A stretch of DNA of 64,000 bases from Ferdinandcohnia sp047246645 (GTDB lineage: Bacteria; Bacillota; Bacilli; Bacillales; Bacillaceae_L). This document shows positions 50,239 to 59,060 of the stretch, piece by piece. Under the pieces are notes generated by a model. It had not been told where the DNA came from. It saw only the letters and a list, made by a program, of their open reading frames with translations, and searched no databases. Position numbers and translations under genes: made by a program. Where the stretch lies: NCBI RefSeq assembly GCF_047246645.1, contig NZ_JBFOKR010000001.1:186001-250000 (forward strand), read 5' to 3'. Position 1 is the first letter of the stretch, and each line of letters starts with the position of its first letter.

Positions 50239-50475
50239 ATGTCACAGTTACAAGGAATTATTACTCGTCTTTTAAGTCTTCAAGAAAATGCAAATGGCGG
50301 AGAACCCCCTCAACGTTTTTTTGAGGTAAATGGTGAAAGAAGATGTAGTGTGAAATATTTTAATAAAACATCTACTTATGAGCTTGAAGTGTATCAGCAA
50401 GGGGAAAAACCAAAAACGTATCAATTTGATAACATCGACATGATTGCTATCGAAATCTTTGATTTAATAAGCTAA
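50239..50475 (+). CDS. ykuJ: YkuJ-family small protein
   Basis: A 78-residue protein that matches B. subtilis YkuJ closely: MSQLQGIITRLLSLQEN, then RFFEVNGERRCSVKYF and TYQFDNIDMIAIEIFDL. Function unknown; the family fold is small alpha/beta. AAAGGAGAGG precedes the ATG. A terminator follows. Confidence 0.93.
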   Translation: MSQLQGIITRLLSLQENANGGEPPQRFFEVNGERRCSVKYFNKTSTYELEVYQQGEKPKTYQFDNIDMIAIEIFDLIS

Positions 50476-50481
50476 TCAACT

Positions 50482-50507
50482 GACTCGCCAAAAGGCGGGT
50501 TTTTTCT
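50482..50507 (+). terminator. Terminator after ykuJ
   Basis: ACTCGCC pairs with GGCGGGT, followed by six T. Confidence 0.85.
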
Positions 50508-50600
50508 TTGGGAAGTAAATACTATCCGAAAGGCGTATACGCAATTTACGTCTCTATTGTCGCCTATAGGCTCGGCAACAACTGTTTATAGTTAAAAAGG
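50506..50600. repeat. Dispersed repeat family 2, copy 3 (reversed)
   Basis: Read on the minus strand: TTGCCGAGCCTATAGGCGAC, then AATAGAGACGTAAATTGCG. It aligns with copies 1 and 2 (6843, 23019). GCC-TATA-GGC keeps the hairpin with a loop change relative to GCC-TTTA-GGC. Confidence 0.65.
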
Positions 50601-50801
50601 ATTATTTTGTGTTGGAAATAACAAGCCTTATTCCGCCAAACAAGTGCATGACTGAACAAATATCGCTTTAAATAAACTAATTGCCATAATTCTCATATCA
50701 TAATTAGTACACGTTATCATTTATGAAATATGGTAAAATGTAATTGGAACGAATCTATTAGAATAGGAAACTATATATGATGTGAGGTTGTGAGGCTTAT
50801 T

Positions 50802-51245
50802 ATGTTTAGTCTTCAAAGTGAAAATATATTTGATACAACAATTAAAAACCTACTTATTCCAGCAGATAAGGTTGCCCATGTTCAAATAGGGAATAACTTA
50901 GAGCATGCACTACTGGTTCTAACAAAGACTGGTTATACAGCGGTTCCCGTTTTGGATCCACATTACAAATTACATGGTTTAATTAGCACTACACATATCA
51001 TGGATTCCATTTTAGGCTTAGAGAGAATAGAATTTGAACGCTTAGAAAAAATGAAAGTTGAGGAAGTAATGAATAAGGATATACCTCGCCTTAATTATAA
51101 TGATCAAGTCATTAAAGGACTTTCATTAGTTATAAATAATCCTTTTGTATGTGTTGAAAATGATGAATTTGTATTCGAAGGAATCTTTACAAGACGTGCA
51201 ATATTAAAGCAACTCGATAAGCAATTAAAAAAATCAAATAAATAA
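50802..51245 (+). CDS. darB: c-di-AMP receptor DarB/CbpB (YkuL), tandem CBS protein
   Basis: A 147-residue protein with two CBS domains, the same length as YkuL of B. subtilis. That protein binds c-di-AMP and, when free of it, stimulates the (p)ppGpp synthetase Rel. CBS1 includes TKTGYTAVPVLDPHYKLHGLIS and CBS2 VCVENDEFVFEGIFTRRAIL. ATG 50802 is preferred, with TGAGG 6 bases upstream. The in-frame GTG at 50790 lies inside the site. KtrC, another c-di-AMP target, is also in this window. Confidence 0.85.
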   Translation: MFSLQSENIFDTTIKNLLIPADKVAHVQIGNNLEHALLVLTKTGYTAVPVLDPHYKLHGLISTTHIMDSILGLERIEFERLEKMKVEEVMNKDIPRLNYNDQVIKGLSLVINNPFVCVENDEFVFEGIFTRRAILKQLDKQLKKSNK

Positions 51246-51250
51246 CCTTC

Positions 51251-51284
51251 AATAGCCCTTCATTTTATTGAAGGGCTATTTTAA
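51251..51284 (+). terminator. Terminator after darB
   Basis: AATAGCCCTTCA pairs with TGAAGGGCTATT, followed by T-rich sequence. Confidence 0.88.
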
Positions 51285-51329
51285 TTAAAGGTTACCTTGC
51301 TTGGTATAAGTGCAACTTGTGTTGCGGAC

Positions 51330-51492
51330 TATCAGGCAAGGACCTGTACAGGACAAGGTATTCTACGGTCAGCTATGACTTCGCACGAATATAATGCGTA
51401 GCATTTTCGAGGATGTGTTAGCTTAGGAGTTCGCCACATGAAGTGCCGGTTTTAAATCGATACTCCTATTTCAAGGTGCTTGCGTTTTCTTA
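51330..51492. repeat. Dispersed repeat family 1, truncated copy
   Basis: Diverged right part of the element between convergent genes: ACAGGACAAGG, TTCGCACGAA, AATGCGTAGCATTTTCGAGG, AGTTCGCCACATGAAGTG and AAGGTGCTTGCGTTTTCTTA. It ends at TTTCTTA (51486-51492), whose last three bases give the stop codon of the minus-strand gene. Confidence 0.75.
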
Positions 51493-52227
51493 CCATATTA
51501 TCCGATAGGAGAGTTGTAAGATCAGCATAACCGTTACAATTCTCAAAATAAATTGGAGATGTTTAGCCGAGATTTTCTGTGCAAATCTGACTGACAGCTG
51601 CGCACCGAGAATTGAACCAATTGCTAGATATACCGTGACATTCCAGTTTAAATGTCCTGATGTAAAAAAAATTAAAAATGCTCCTAGGCAGCTTAGAAAA
51701 GTTTGAAAACGTGTAAAAGCAATAGCTGAAATATATGAAAAGCCATGGTGAAGAAAACTGTACATTAATAAAGTTCCTTGACCCGGTCCAAACATACCGT
51801 CATAAACTCCAATTCCATATAAGTAAGGAACTACCTTTTTAGGAACTTTATCAACATTCTCGTTTCGCTCTTTTGGATTTTTTTTAATAAAATTTAGTAT
51901 GAGGGCTACACTTAGTAAGCATATTGCTATTATTGTCATGCTGTTTTCAGATAATGAGGTTGCGAATAAACCACCTGATATCCCACCAAGTAAGCTGAAA
52001 GGGGCAACGATAAGTGCCTGTTTTAATTTGATTTTCTTATCTCTTAAAAGAACAAAAAAGCTAGAGAAGGAACTGAAGATATTAGAAAATTTATTTGCTG
52101 CTATGGCTGAATGAATTGGAACTCCAGTTACAAGCATCGCAGGAAGAGTAATTAGGCCACCGCCACCTGCTAACGTACCTATGAATGTTCCTATGAAGCC
52201 AATAATAAAGTAAATGATTTCATTCAT
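51490..52227 (-). CDS. TauE/SafE-family membrane permease
   Basis: A 245-residue membrane protein with about eight helices. The family repeat appears as GFIGTFIGTLAGGGGLITLPAM with PIHSAIAANKFSNIFSS near the N-terminus, and again as VYDGMFGPGQGTLLMY and GHLNWNVTVYLAIGSILGAQL in the second half. Such permeases export or import sulfur-containing or organic anions, but the substrate is not readable. ATG 52227 has AAGGTG upstream. The GTG at 52236 overlaps it. Divergent from ccpC. The stop codon lies in the repeat end. Confidence 0.85.
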   Translation of the reverse strand: MNEIIYFIIGFIGTFIGTLAGGGGLITLPAMLVTGVPIHSAIAANKFSNIFSSFSSFFVLLRDKKIKLKQALIVAPFSLLGGISGGLFATSLSENSMTIIAICLLSVALILNFIKKNPKERNENVDKVPKKVVPYLYGIGVYDGMFGPGQGTLLMYSFLHHGFSYISAIAFTRFQTFLSCLGAFLIFFTSGHLNWNVTVYLAIGSILGAQLSVRFAQKISAKHLQFILRIVTVMLILQLSYRIIW

Positions 52228-52348
52228 TTTGTTCACCTTCTTTCTATACTTTTATCTTAAAGGAAATCATTAATAATGAAATTACATAAAAATTAACATA
52301 TAATATAAGTAAAACTTATGCTTGGCATTCAAGAAGGAGAGAAAGTAT

Positions 52349-53224
52349 ATGCAGATCTCTGAATTTCAACTATTGGTTGTACTAGCATCTGAACTAAATA
52401 TGAGGAAAGCTTCAGAACGACTTTTTGTTTCTCAGCCTGCACTTTCTCAACGTTTGCAATCAATTGAAAAGTCTTGGAATACCAAAATATTTATACGATC
52501 ACAAAAGGGGTTGACACCAACTCCGGCGGGTGAAAAAATTATTGAGTTTGCTAGTGAGGTTGTTGAAAAGGAAGAAAAGATACGAGAGCAGGTCCAAGGG
52601 TTAAACCAAGAAGTACATGGTACCTTAAAAATTGCATGTGCATCAATTATCGGCCAGAATTGGCTTCCAAAAATATTAAAGAAATATGTAACTACATACC
52701 CGCACGCAAAAATTTCGTTAATTACGGGGTGGAGCAGTGAAATATTAAAAAATTTATATGATGATACGGTCCATATAGGTATTATTAGAGGTAAGCCTGA
52801 CTGGAAAGGGGTCAAACAGCATCTTCTTACTGATACAATGTATTTGGTAGACACGGAAATTCAAAGGATTGAACAAGTCTGGGAGACCGAAAGGCCGTTT
52901 ATTCAATTTAAAAGTGATTCAACCTATTATCAAGAAATACAAGAATGGTGGCATCGAACTTTTCAGTCTTCACCAAAGCGTACAATTGTGGTTGACCAAA
53001 TTGAAACATGTAAGCAAATGACCTTAAATGGCATAGGCTATGCAATTCTGCCTTCTGTTACACTTACTGAGGATGAAACAAATATTTATAAAATACCGTT
53101 ATTGAATGAAAATAATGAACCAATGAAAAGAGACACATGGTTGGTTGGCTATGAATCAGCTTTTGAACTAAAGCAGGTGCAAGCATTTGTATCTTTAATA
53201 AAAGACAATATTGATTCTTTATAG
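52349..53224 (+). CDS. ccpC: LysR-family regulator CcpC
   Basis: A 291-residue LysR-type regulator. The helix-turn-helix is LNMRKASERLFVSQPALSQRL at about residues 15-35, and the ligand domain has LKIACASIIGQNWLP. The sequence and its position before dapH match CcpC (YkuM) of B. subtilis, which represses citB and citZ and responds to citrate. ATG 52349 is chosen for AAGGAGAG upstream. The earlier in-frame start at 52322 has no site. Confidence 0.9.
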   Translation: MQISEFQLLVVLASELNMRKASERLFVSQPALSQRLQSIEKSWNTKIFIRSQKGLTPTPAGEKIIEFASEVVEKEEKIREQVQGLNQEVHGTLKIACASIIGQNWLPKILKKYVTTYPHAKISLITGWSSEILKNLYDDTVHIGIIRGKPDWKGVKQHLLTDTMYLVDTEIQRIEQVWETERPFIQFKSDSTYYQEIQEWWHRTFQSSPKRTIVVDQIETCKQMTLNGIGYAILPSVTLTEDETNIYKIPLLNENNEPMKRDTWLVGYESAFELKQVQAFVSLIKDNIDSL

Positions 53225-53379
53225 TGTGAGTCAAATTACATATGAGTGGAATACTCATCGATAGTTAGGCAGGTCAGAAAGAAAAAACCACCATATTGAA
53301 TGTAGCATTTTCTCTTGTCACATATAAGATAGTTTGCTACATTAATATAATAAAGTAAAAGATTATGGAGGATATACAT

Positions 53380-54090
53380 ATGAAAATGATGGATGCGAAT
53401 GAAATTATCTCTTTTATTCAGAATAGTGTTAAATCAACACCTGTAAAGGTTTATGTAAAAGGTGAATTAGACGGTTTGAACTTTGGTGAAAACTCTAAAG
53501 TTTTTATTACTGGTAATACAGGAGTTGTTTTTGGAGAGTGGGCTGAAATTAAGGCGACTCTTGAAGAAAATGCCAGTAAAGTAGAAGATTACGTAGTGGA
53601 AAATGACCGTCGTAATTCAGCAATTCCTTTATTAGACCTAAAAGGAATCAAAGCACGTATCGAACCAGGTGCGATAATTCGTGATCAAGTAGAAATTGGC
53701 GACAATGCTGTAATTATGATGGGTGCATCTATCAATATCGGTTCAGTTATTGGTGAAGGTACAATGATTGATATGAACGCAGTTCTTGGTGGAAGAGCTA
53801 CTGTAGGCAAAAACTGTCACGTAGGAGCAGGCGCTGTGTTAGCCGGAGTTATTGAGCCGCCTTCTGCTAAACCAGTCGTTTTAGAAGATGATGTACTCAT
53901 CGGAGCAAATGCGGTTGTTCTTGAAGGTGTAACTGTAGGTAAGGGCGCTGTAGTTGCAGCTGGTGCCATTGTTATTGAGGATGTTCCTCCATATACAGTT
54001 GTTGCTGGAACTCCAGCTCGTGTTATTAAACAAATCGACGAGAAAACAAAAGCAAAAACAGAAATTAAACAAGAACTTCGTCAACTATAA
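53380..54090 (+). CDS. dapH: Tetrahydrodipicolinate N-acetyltransferase DapH
   Basis: A 236-residue acetyltransferase of the left-handed beta-helix type, matching B. subtilis DapH (YkuQ). The N-terminal domain ends near DLKGIKARIEPGA, then hexapeptide turns run through GDNAVIMMGASINIGSVIGE and VLEDDVLIGANAVVLEGV. It acetylates tetrahydrodipicolinate in the acetyl branch of lysine and diaminopimelate synthesis. ATG 53380 has GGAGG 8 bases upstream. dapL follows. Confidence 0.95.
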   Translation: MKMMDANEIISFIQNSVKSTPVKVYVKGELDGLNFGENSKVFITGNTGVVFGEWAEIKATLEENASKVEDYVVENDRRNSAIPLLDLKGIKARIEPGAIIRDQVEIGDNAVIMMGASINIGSVIGEGTMIDMNAVLGGRATVGKNCHVGAGAVLAGVIEPPSAKPVVLEDDVLIGANAVVLEGVTVGKGAVVAAGAIVIEDVPPYTVVAGTPARVIKQIDEKTKAKTEIKQELRQL

Positions 54091-54126
54091 AAAAGATCTA
54101 TTGGTTAAGCTAATACTTGAAAAAAC

Positions 54127-54149
54127 GGCGTGGATTTATATCCACGCCT
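54127..54149 (+). terminator. Hairpin after dapH
   Basis: GGCGTGGA pairs with TCCACGCC. The T tract is weak, so some read-through into dapL is likely. Confidence 0.5.
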
Positions 54150-54242
54150 AAATTATATACTTTATACTTTTTTTAGTATGGAAAATTTATTACCGCTACC
54201 TTATACGGGGAAACGAGCTATTTCTATTAGGGAGAGACTGTT

Positions 54243-55373
54243 ATGAGTAACCTATATCCTTTTGTAAAAATAAGAAGAGATTTACATAAAATTCCGGAAC
54301 TTGGGTACCAAGAATGGAAAACCCAACGATATTTGCTTGATTATATAGAAACGTTGCCGAATGAGCGTATTGAAATAAAACCCTGGAAAACAGGCATCTT
54401 TGTAAAAGTAAATGGAACAGCTCCTACAAAGACAATCGGCTACCGTGCTGACATTGATGGTTTACCAATTGAAGAAGAAACGGATTATGGTTTTAGCTCT
54501 GAGCATAAAGGTAACATGCATGCATGTGGGCATGACTTTCATATGAGTATTGCTCTTGGTGTCCTAACTTACTTTGTTCAAAATCCAATTAATGATAATC
54601 TGTTATTCATCTTCCAGCCAGCTGAAGAGGGACCAGGTGGTGCCTTGCCAATGCTTGAGAGTGAAATTATGAAAGAGTGGAAGCCTGACACTATCTTGGC
54701 TTTACATATTGCACCTGAATATCCAATTGGGACTATCGCTACTAGAGAAGGTCTATTGTTTGCAAATACCTCGGAATTATTTATTGATTTAAAAGGTAGA
54801 GGAGGACACGCGGCATATCCTCATCAAACAAATGATATGATTATTGCGGCTTGTACCTTAGTTAGTCAACTCCAGACAATTATTGCAAGAAATGTTGACC
54901 CATTGGATAGTGCGGTGGTAACAATTGGTAAAATGACTGGTGGGACTGTCCAAAATATCATAGCTGAAAAGGCAAGGCTGGAAGGGACAATCAGGACTTT
55001 GTCTGTTGAATCAATGCAGAAGGTTAAACAAAGAATTGAGGCTTTGGTTCATGGGATTGAGGTGGGTTTTCAGTGTGAAGTAAACATCGATTATGGTGCA
55101 ATGTATCATCAAGTTTATAACCACCATGAGTTAACTAGAGAATTCATTGACTTTACCAAAAATGCTACTGATGTAAAAGTGATTGAGTGCAGAGAAGCCA
55201 TGACCGGTGAGGATTTCGGATATATGCTTCGTGACATCCCTGGTTTTATGTTTTGGCTAGGCGTTGATTCAGAATATGGACTACATCATTCTAAACTTGC
55301 ACCTAAGGAAGATGCTATTGAGATTGCGATTAATCTGCTAACAAAATATATAGTATATACTACGGAAAATTAA
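54243..55373 (+). CDS. dapL: N-acetyldiaminopimelate deacetylase
   Basis: A 376-residue M20-family amidohydrolase that follows DapH in the acetyl branch of lysine synthesis (B. subtilis YkuR). The metal site motifs are YRADIDGLPIEEET, HACGHDFHMSIALG and EEGPGGALPM, and the C-terminal MTGEDFGYML and GLHHSKL. It removes the acetyl group from N-acetyl-diaminopimelate. ATG 54243 follows AGGGAG. It lies 150 bases after dapH. Confidence 0.92.
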   Translation: MSNLYPFVKIRRDLHKIPELGYQEWKTQRYLLDYIETLPNERIEIKPWKTGIFVKVNGTAPTKTIGYRADIDGLPIEEETDYGFSSEHKGNMHACGHDFHMSIALGVLTYFVQNPINDNLLFIFQPAEEGPGGALPMLESEIMKEWKPDTILALHIAPEYPIGTIATREGLLFANTSELFIDLKGRGGHAAYPHQTNDMIIAACTLVSQLQTIIARNVDPLDSAVVTIGKMTGGTVQNIIAEKARLEGTIRTLSVESMQKVKQRIEALVHGIEVGFQCEVNIDYGAMYHQVYNHHELTREFIDFTKNATDVKVIECREAMTGEDFGYMLRDIPGFMFWLGVDSEYGLHHSKLAPKEDAIEIAINLLTKYIVYTTEN

Positions 55374-55479
55374 GTTACTTCATATACTTTTATTGATTAT
55401 GTCGATGCCATCTTATCTTATGTAAAGAATAATCACAGCTTTAATGTGACAAATTACATATAGAGGAGGTGGAAGTAAA

Positions 55480-55728
55480 ATGGCAAAAGTAGGAGTAGAA
55501 GGTTCATTAACGAATGTTCAACAAGCGCTTCAAGAAAAAGGTTATGAAGTTGTTCAACTTAAACAAGAGAGTGATGCACAGGGCTGTGACTGCTGTGTAG
55601 TTACAGGTTTAGATTCTAACGTAATGGGTATGGCTGATACTGTAACACAAGGTGCTGTAATTGAAGCAAATGGATTATCTGCAGATGAAGTATGTCAACA
55701 AGTTGAAAGCCGATTAGGGCGTGCATAA
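55480..55728 (+). CDS. ykuS: YkuS-family small protein (UPF0180)
   Basis: An 82-residue protein matching YkuS of B. subtilis: KVGVEGSLTNVQQALQEKGYE, then DAQGCDCCVVTGLDSNVMG and QVESRLG. The CDCC cysteine cluster is conserved. Function unknown. A strong AGGAGG site precedes the ATG. A terminator follows. Confidence 0.92.
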   Translation: MAKVGVEGSLTNVQQALQEKGYEVVQLKQESDAQGCDCCVVTGLDSNVMGMADTVTQGAVIEANGLSADEVCQQVESRLGRA

Positions 55729-55745
55729 AAATTATATAGTTTTTT

Positions 55746-55778
55746 AAGACTAGGTTTTTTCGTATGCCTAGTCTTTTG
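55746..55778 (+). terminator. Terminator after ykuS
   Basis: AAGACTAGG pairs with CCTAGTCTT, followed by TTGT. Confidence 0.8.
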
Positions 55779-55985
55779 TATTGTATTTAGAAAACGGTAT
55801 GATTTTTACCTTTCTTCTTCAATACTTTCATTTTTTGATATGGAAACCTTAGGTCAGCAGAAAGGTATTTGCATAACCTAACAAAACCTTCTTCAAGGTT
55901 TATTTTCTAAAAAGAATGGTTATAAAGGATAATAGCATACACAAATATAATTCTATCAAAGAATATTGATTTGGAGGTCTTACAT

Positions 55986-56528
55986 ATGGCAGAACGTATG
56001 GTAGGTAAGCAAGCACCACGGTTTGAGATGGATGCAGTATTACCAAATAAGGAATTTGGAAAAGTTAGCCTTGAAGAAAATATGAAAAATGATAAATGGA
56101 CAGTATTGTTCTTCTACCCAATGGACTTCACATTTGTATGTCCAACAGAAATCACAGCAATGTCTGACCGTTTTGATGAGTTTGATGACCTTGATGCTGT
56201 TGTAATTGGTGCTTCAACTGATACTATTCACACACACTTAGCGTGGATACATACTGATCGGAAGGAAAACGGATTAGGAGATCTTAACTATCCTTTAGCT
56301 GCTGATACAAACCATGTGATTTCTCGTGAATATGGTGTTTTAATTGAAGAAGAGGGTGTTGCACTCCGTGGACTATTCATTATTAGCCCAGAAGGTGAGT
56401 TAATGTATTCTGTTGTTAACCATAATAATATTGGTCGTGACGTTGATGAAACATTACGAGTACTACAGGCATTACAAACTGGCGGACTTTGCCCAGCAAA
56501 CTGGCGGCCGGGACAAGCAACCCTGTAA
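55986..56528 (+). CDS. ykuU: 2-Cys peroxiredoxin YkuU
   Basis: A 180-residue peroxiredoxin matching YkuU of B. subtilis. The peroxidatic cysteine is in FTFVCPTEITA at about residue 52, and the resolving cysteine is in GGLCPANW near residue 170. It reduces peroxides using a thiol partner, probably YkuV or another thioredoxin. ATG 55986 has GGAGG upstream; the in-frame start at 55971 does not. Confidence 0.95.
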   Translation: MAERMVGKQAPRFEMDAVLPNKEFGKVSLEENMKNDKWTVLFFYPMDFTFVCPTEITAMSDRFDEFDDLDAVVIGASTDTIHTHLAWIHTDRKENGLGDLNYPLAADTNHVISREYGVLIEEEGVALRGLFIISPEGELMYSVVNHNNIGRDVDETLRVLQALQTGGLCPANWRPGQATL

Positions 56529-56556
56529 TGTGTAAACAGTATTACCATATTACCTA

Positions 56557-56590
56557 ATAGGGTCTAACAAATCGTTAGACCCTATTATTC
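56557..56590 (+). terminator. Terminator between ykuU and ykuV
   Basis: AATAGGGTCTAAC pairs with GTTAGACCCTATT, with an adjacent T-rich tract. Confidence 0.8.
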
Positions 56591-56622
56591 AATAAGGAAC
56601 GTAGATATCAGGAGGAACTAAC

Positions 56623-57081
56623 ATGAAATTACGTGAACAAATGCCTGAGCTTGAAGGTGCAAAGGCTTGGCTAAATGGTGAAGTAAGTAAAACAGACTTA
56701 ATTGGTGATAAACCAACATTAATTCACTTTTGGTCAATCAGCTGTGGGCTTTGTAAGGAAGCAATGCCACAAGTAAATGAATTCCGAGATCAGTATAAAG
56801 ATAAATTAAATGTCATTGCTGTGCATATGCCTAGATCAGAAAATGACCTGGACTTAGAGGAAATTAAGCAAGTTGCTGAACAACACGATATCAAACAACC
56901 AATATTTGTTGATAGTGACCTGAAGCTAAATGACAAATTCGAGAATCAATATGTACCTGCATATTATGTTTTTGATAAAGAAGGAAAGCTACGTCACTTT
57001 CAAGCAGGTGGCAGTGGCATGAAGATGTTAACCAAGCGTGTAAACCGCGTTCTGGATGAAACTGAAAAAGCAGAATCGTAA
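56623..57081 (+). CDS. ykuV: Thiol-disulfide oxidoreductase YkuV
   Basis: A 152-residue thioredoxin-fold protein matching YkuV. The redox site is FWSISCGLCKEAMPQ at about residues 32-46, and the cis-proline is in YVPAYYVFDKEG. It lacks a signal peptide, so it works in the cytoplasm, probably in reducing YkuU or other partners. AGGAGG precedes the ATG. A terminator follows. Confidence 0.93.
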   Translation: MKLREQMPELEGAKAWLNGEVSKTDLIGDKPTLIHFWSISCGLCKEAMPQVNEFRDQYKDKLNVIAVHMPRSENDLDLEEIKQVAEQHDIKQPIFVDSDLKLNDKFENQYVPAYYVFDKEGKLRHFQAGGSGMKMLTKRVNRVLDETEKAES

Positions 57082-57086
57082 TTAGT

Positions 57087-57119
57087 AAAGATCGAGTATA
57101 GCACTCGGTCTTTTTTTTT
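57087..57119 (+). terminator. Terminator after ykuV
   Basis: GATCGAGT pairs with ACTCGGTC, followed by nine T. Confidence 0.88.
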
Positions 57120-57284
57120 GCGTAGAAAGACAATTAGAATAAGACATTATAAAATGCTAATCTAGGAAAAATATATTGAAAAAATCAACTTTTTCAAACA
57201 ATTAGACTAGAAATTTATTTCGAAAACCGATATATTATATGTTACGTGTTAGTTTTTCTTGAACATTAACATCATGGAGGGGAG

Positions 57285-59048
57285 TTGGGATATTTGGAAA
57301 CCTTTAAGAAATTACAAGGTTTTTATTGGCCATATCGAAAGTATTTTTATTGGTCATTATTTTCTATGTTATTTGTAACAGGGATAACGGTCGTATATCC
57401 AATTGTACTTCAAATAACAATTGATGACGTTATAAAAGAAGCACAATATAACCTAGTACCTTATCTTGCATTAGGGTTTGTTGCAATAATGGTTATAAAA
57501 GGGGTAGCTACATATTTTAATCAGTATTTAGGGGACTTATTTGGTATTACAGCTGTTTATAAGCTAAGAAATGCTTTATATGAAAAATTACAACGCTTAC
57601 CCTTTGGCTATTACGATAATGCGAAAACAGGGGACTTAATGTCCCGTTTGACAGCTGATGTCGAAGGATTCAGATTCTTTCTTTCCTTCGGTTTTGCTGA
57701 ACTTTTACGATTCTCGCTATTAATTATTTTTAGTTTAGTAGTTATGTTCTCTTATTCTATCTCGTTAACTTTTGTTACGATATTAGCTTTGCCATTTTTG
57801 GCAGTGGTAGTATACCGATTTGATAAACGAGTACATCCTGCTTTTCGTAATGTTCGTAAAACATTCGGCAGATTAAACACGAATGTTCAAGAAAATATTA
57901 GTGGGATCAACACGGTAAAATCATTATCTAGAGAAGAGTTCCAGATAAATAAGTTTAACAATTCAAACCAAAGTTATCGTGATGTTTCCTTAGCTACTTC
58001 GACAATTTGGGCTAAGTTCTTCCCGTTAATGGAGTTTATTGGAAATGTTTGTGTAGTGGCACTATTATCTTACGGTGGCTTTTTAGTTATTAATGGTTCG
58101 GTGTCTAGTGGGGAATTAGTAGCGTTTTTTAGTTTAGTCTGGTATCTACTTAATCCAATTATGAACCTTGGTTTCATTATAAATATGTTTTCACAGGCAA
58201 AGGCTTCTGGAGAACGTTTATTAGAAATACTTGAGGCTGATGAGAAAATTATTGACCGTGCAAATGCGGTTGAAAAAGAGAGATTATTAGGTAAGGTTGA
58301 GTTTAAAGATGTCACATTAAAATATACCGAAGATGACGAAGCAGCATTAGAGGGCATATCTTTTCATGCAGAGCCAGGCAAAGTTATTGGTTTAATTGGC
58401 TCAACTGGTTCAGGAAAAACAAGTATTACGCAATTAATGACTCGTTTTTATGAGCCGGTTAAAGGGAATGTGTTATTGGATGGTAGAGATGTAACTGACT
58501 ATTCGATTTCTACACTACGCAGTAATATTGGCTTTGTTATGCAAGAATCATTTTTATTCTCTTCTACAATTAGGGCAAATATAGCATATGGCAAGCCTAA
58601 TGCTTCCATGGAAGAAATCATTGAAGCAGCGAAACGGGCTCAGGCTCATGAGTTTATTATGGAACTTCCTAATGGTTATGACACAATGCTTGGGGAACGA
58701 GGCATGGGACTTTCGGGTGGTCAGAAGCAACGTATAGCAATAGCACGATCTATTTGTATTGACCCAAGCATTTTAATTTTAGATGATGCTACCAGTGCAG
58801 TAGACATGGAAACAGAGTTTGAAATTCAAAAGGCCTTAAAGGAAGTTATGAAGGGAAGAACTACTTTTATCATTGCCCACCGAATATCTTCTTTAAAGCA
58901 TGCTGATGAAATTCTAGTATTAGATAATGGGGTAATTGTTGAACGTGGAACACATGCTGAATTATTGAGTAACGGTGGACCATATCAACGAATTTATGAT
59001 ATTCAATATAAAGACCAAAAGGTTGTTCTTCAGTCTCAAGTCGGATAG
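57285..59048 (+). CDS. yknU: ABC exporter half-transporter YknU-like
   Basis: A 587-residue half-transporter: six membrane helices (about residues 20-310), then an ATPase domain. Walker A is GSTGSGKT, the signature is LSGGQKQRIAIARS, and Walker B is ILILDDATSAVD, in which the usual catalytic glutamate is aspartate. It is therefore likely the non-catalytic ATP site of a heterodimer with the next gene. The start may be TTG 57285 or TTG 57294, with GGAGG at 57276-57280. The symbol rests on length and context; BmrC- or YfiB-like is also possible. Confidence 0.85.
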   Translation: MGYLETFKKLQGFYWPYRKYFYWSLFSMLFVTGITVVYPIVLQITIDDVIKEAQYNLVPYLALGFVAIMVIKGVATYFNQYLGDLFGITAVYKLRNALYEKLQRLPFGYYDNAKTGDLMSRLTADVEGFRFFLSFGFAELLRFSLLIIFSLVVMFSYSISLTFVTILALPFLAVVVYRFDKRVHPAFRNVRKTFGRLNTNVQENISGINTVKSLSREEFQINKFNNSNQSYRDVSLATSTIWAKFFPLMEFIGNVCVVALLSYGGFLVINGSVSSGELVAFFSLVWYLLNPIMNLGFIINMFSQAKASGERLLEILEADEKIIDRANAVEKERLLGKVEFKDVTLKYTEDDEAALEGISFHAEPGKVIGLIGSTGSGKTSITQLMTRFYEPVKGNVLLDGRDVTDYSISTLRSNIGFVMQESFLFSSTIRANIAYGKPNASMEEIIEAAKRAQAHEFIMELPNGYDTMLGERGMGLSGGQKQRIAIARSICIDPSILILDDATSAVDMETEFEIQKALKEVMKGRTTFIIAHRISSLKHADEILVLDNGVIVERGTHAELLSNGGPYQRIYDIQYKDQKVVLQSQVG

Positions 59049-59060
59049 GTAGGTGAAAAA

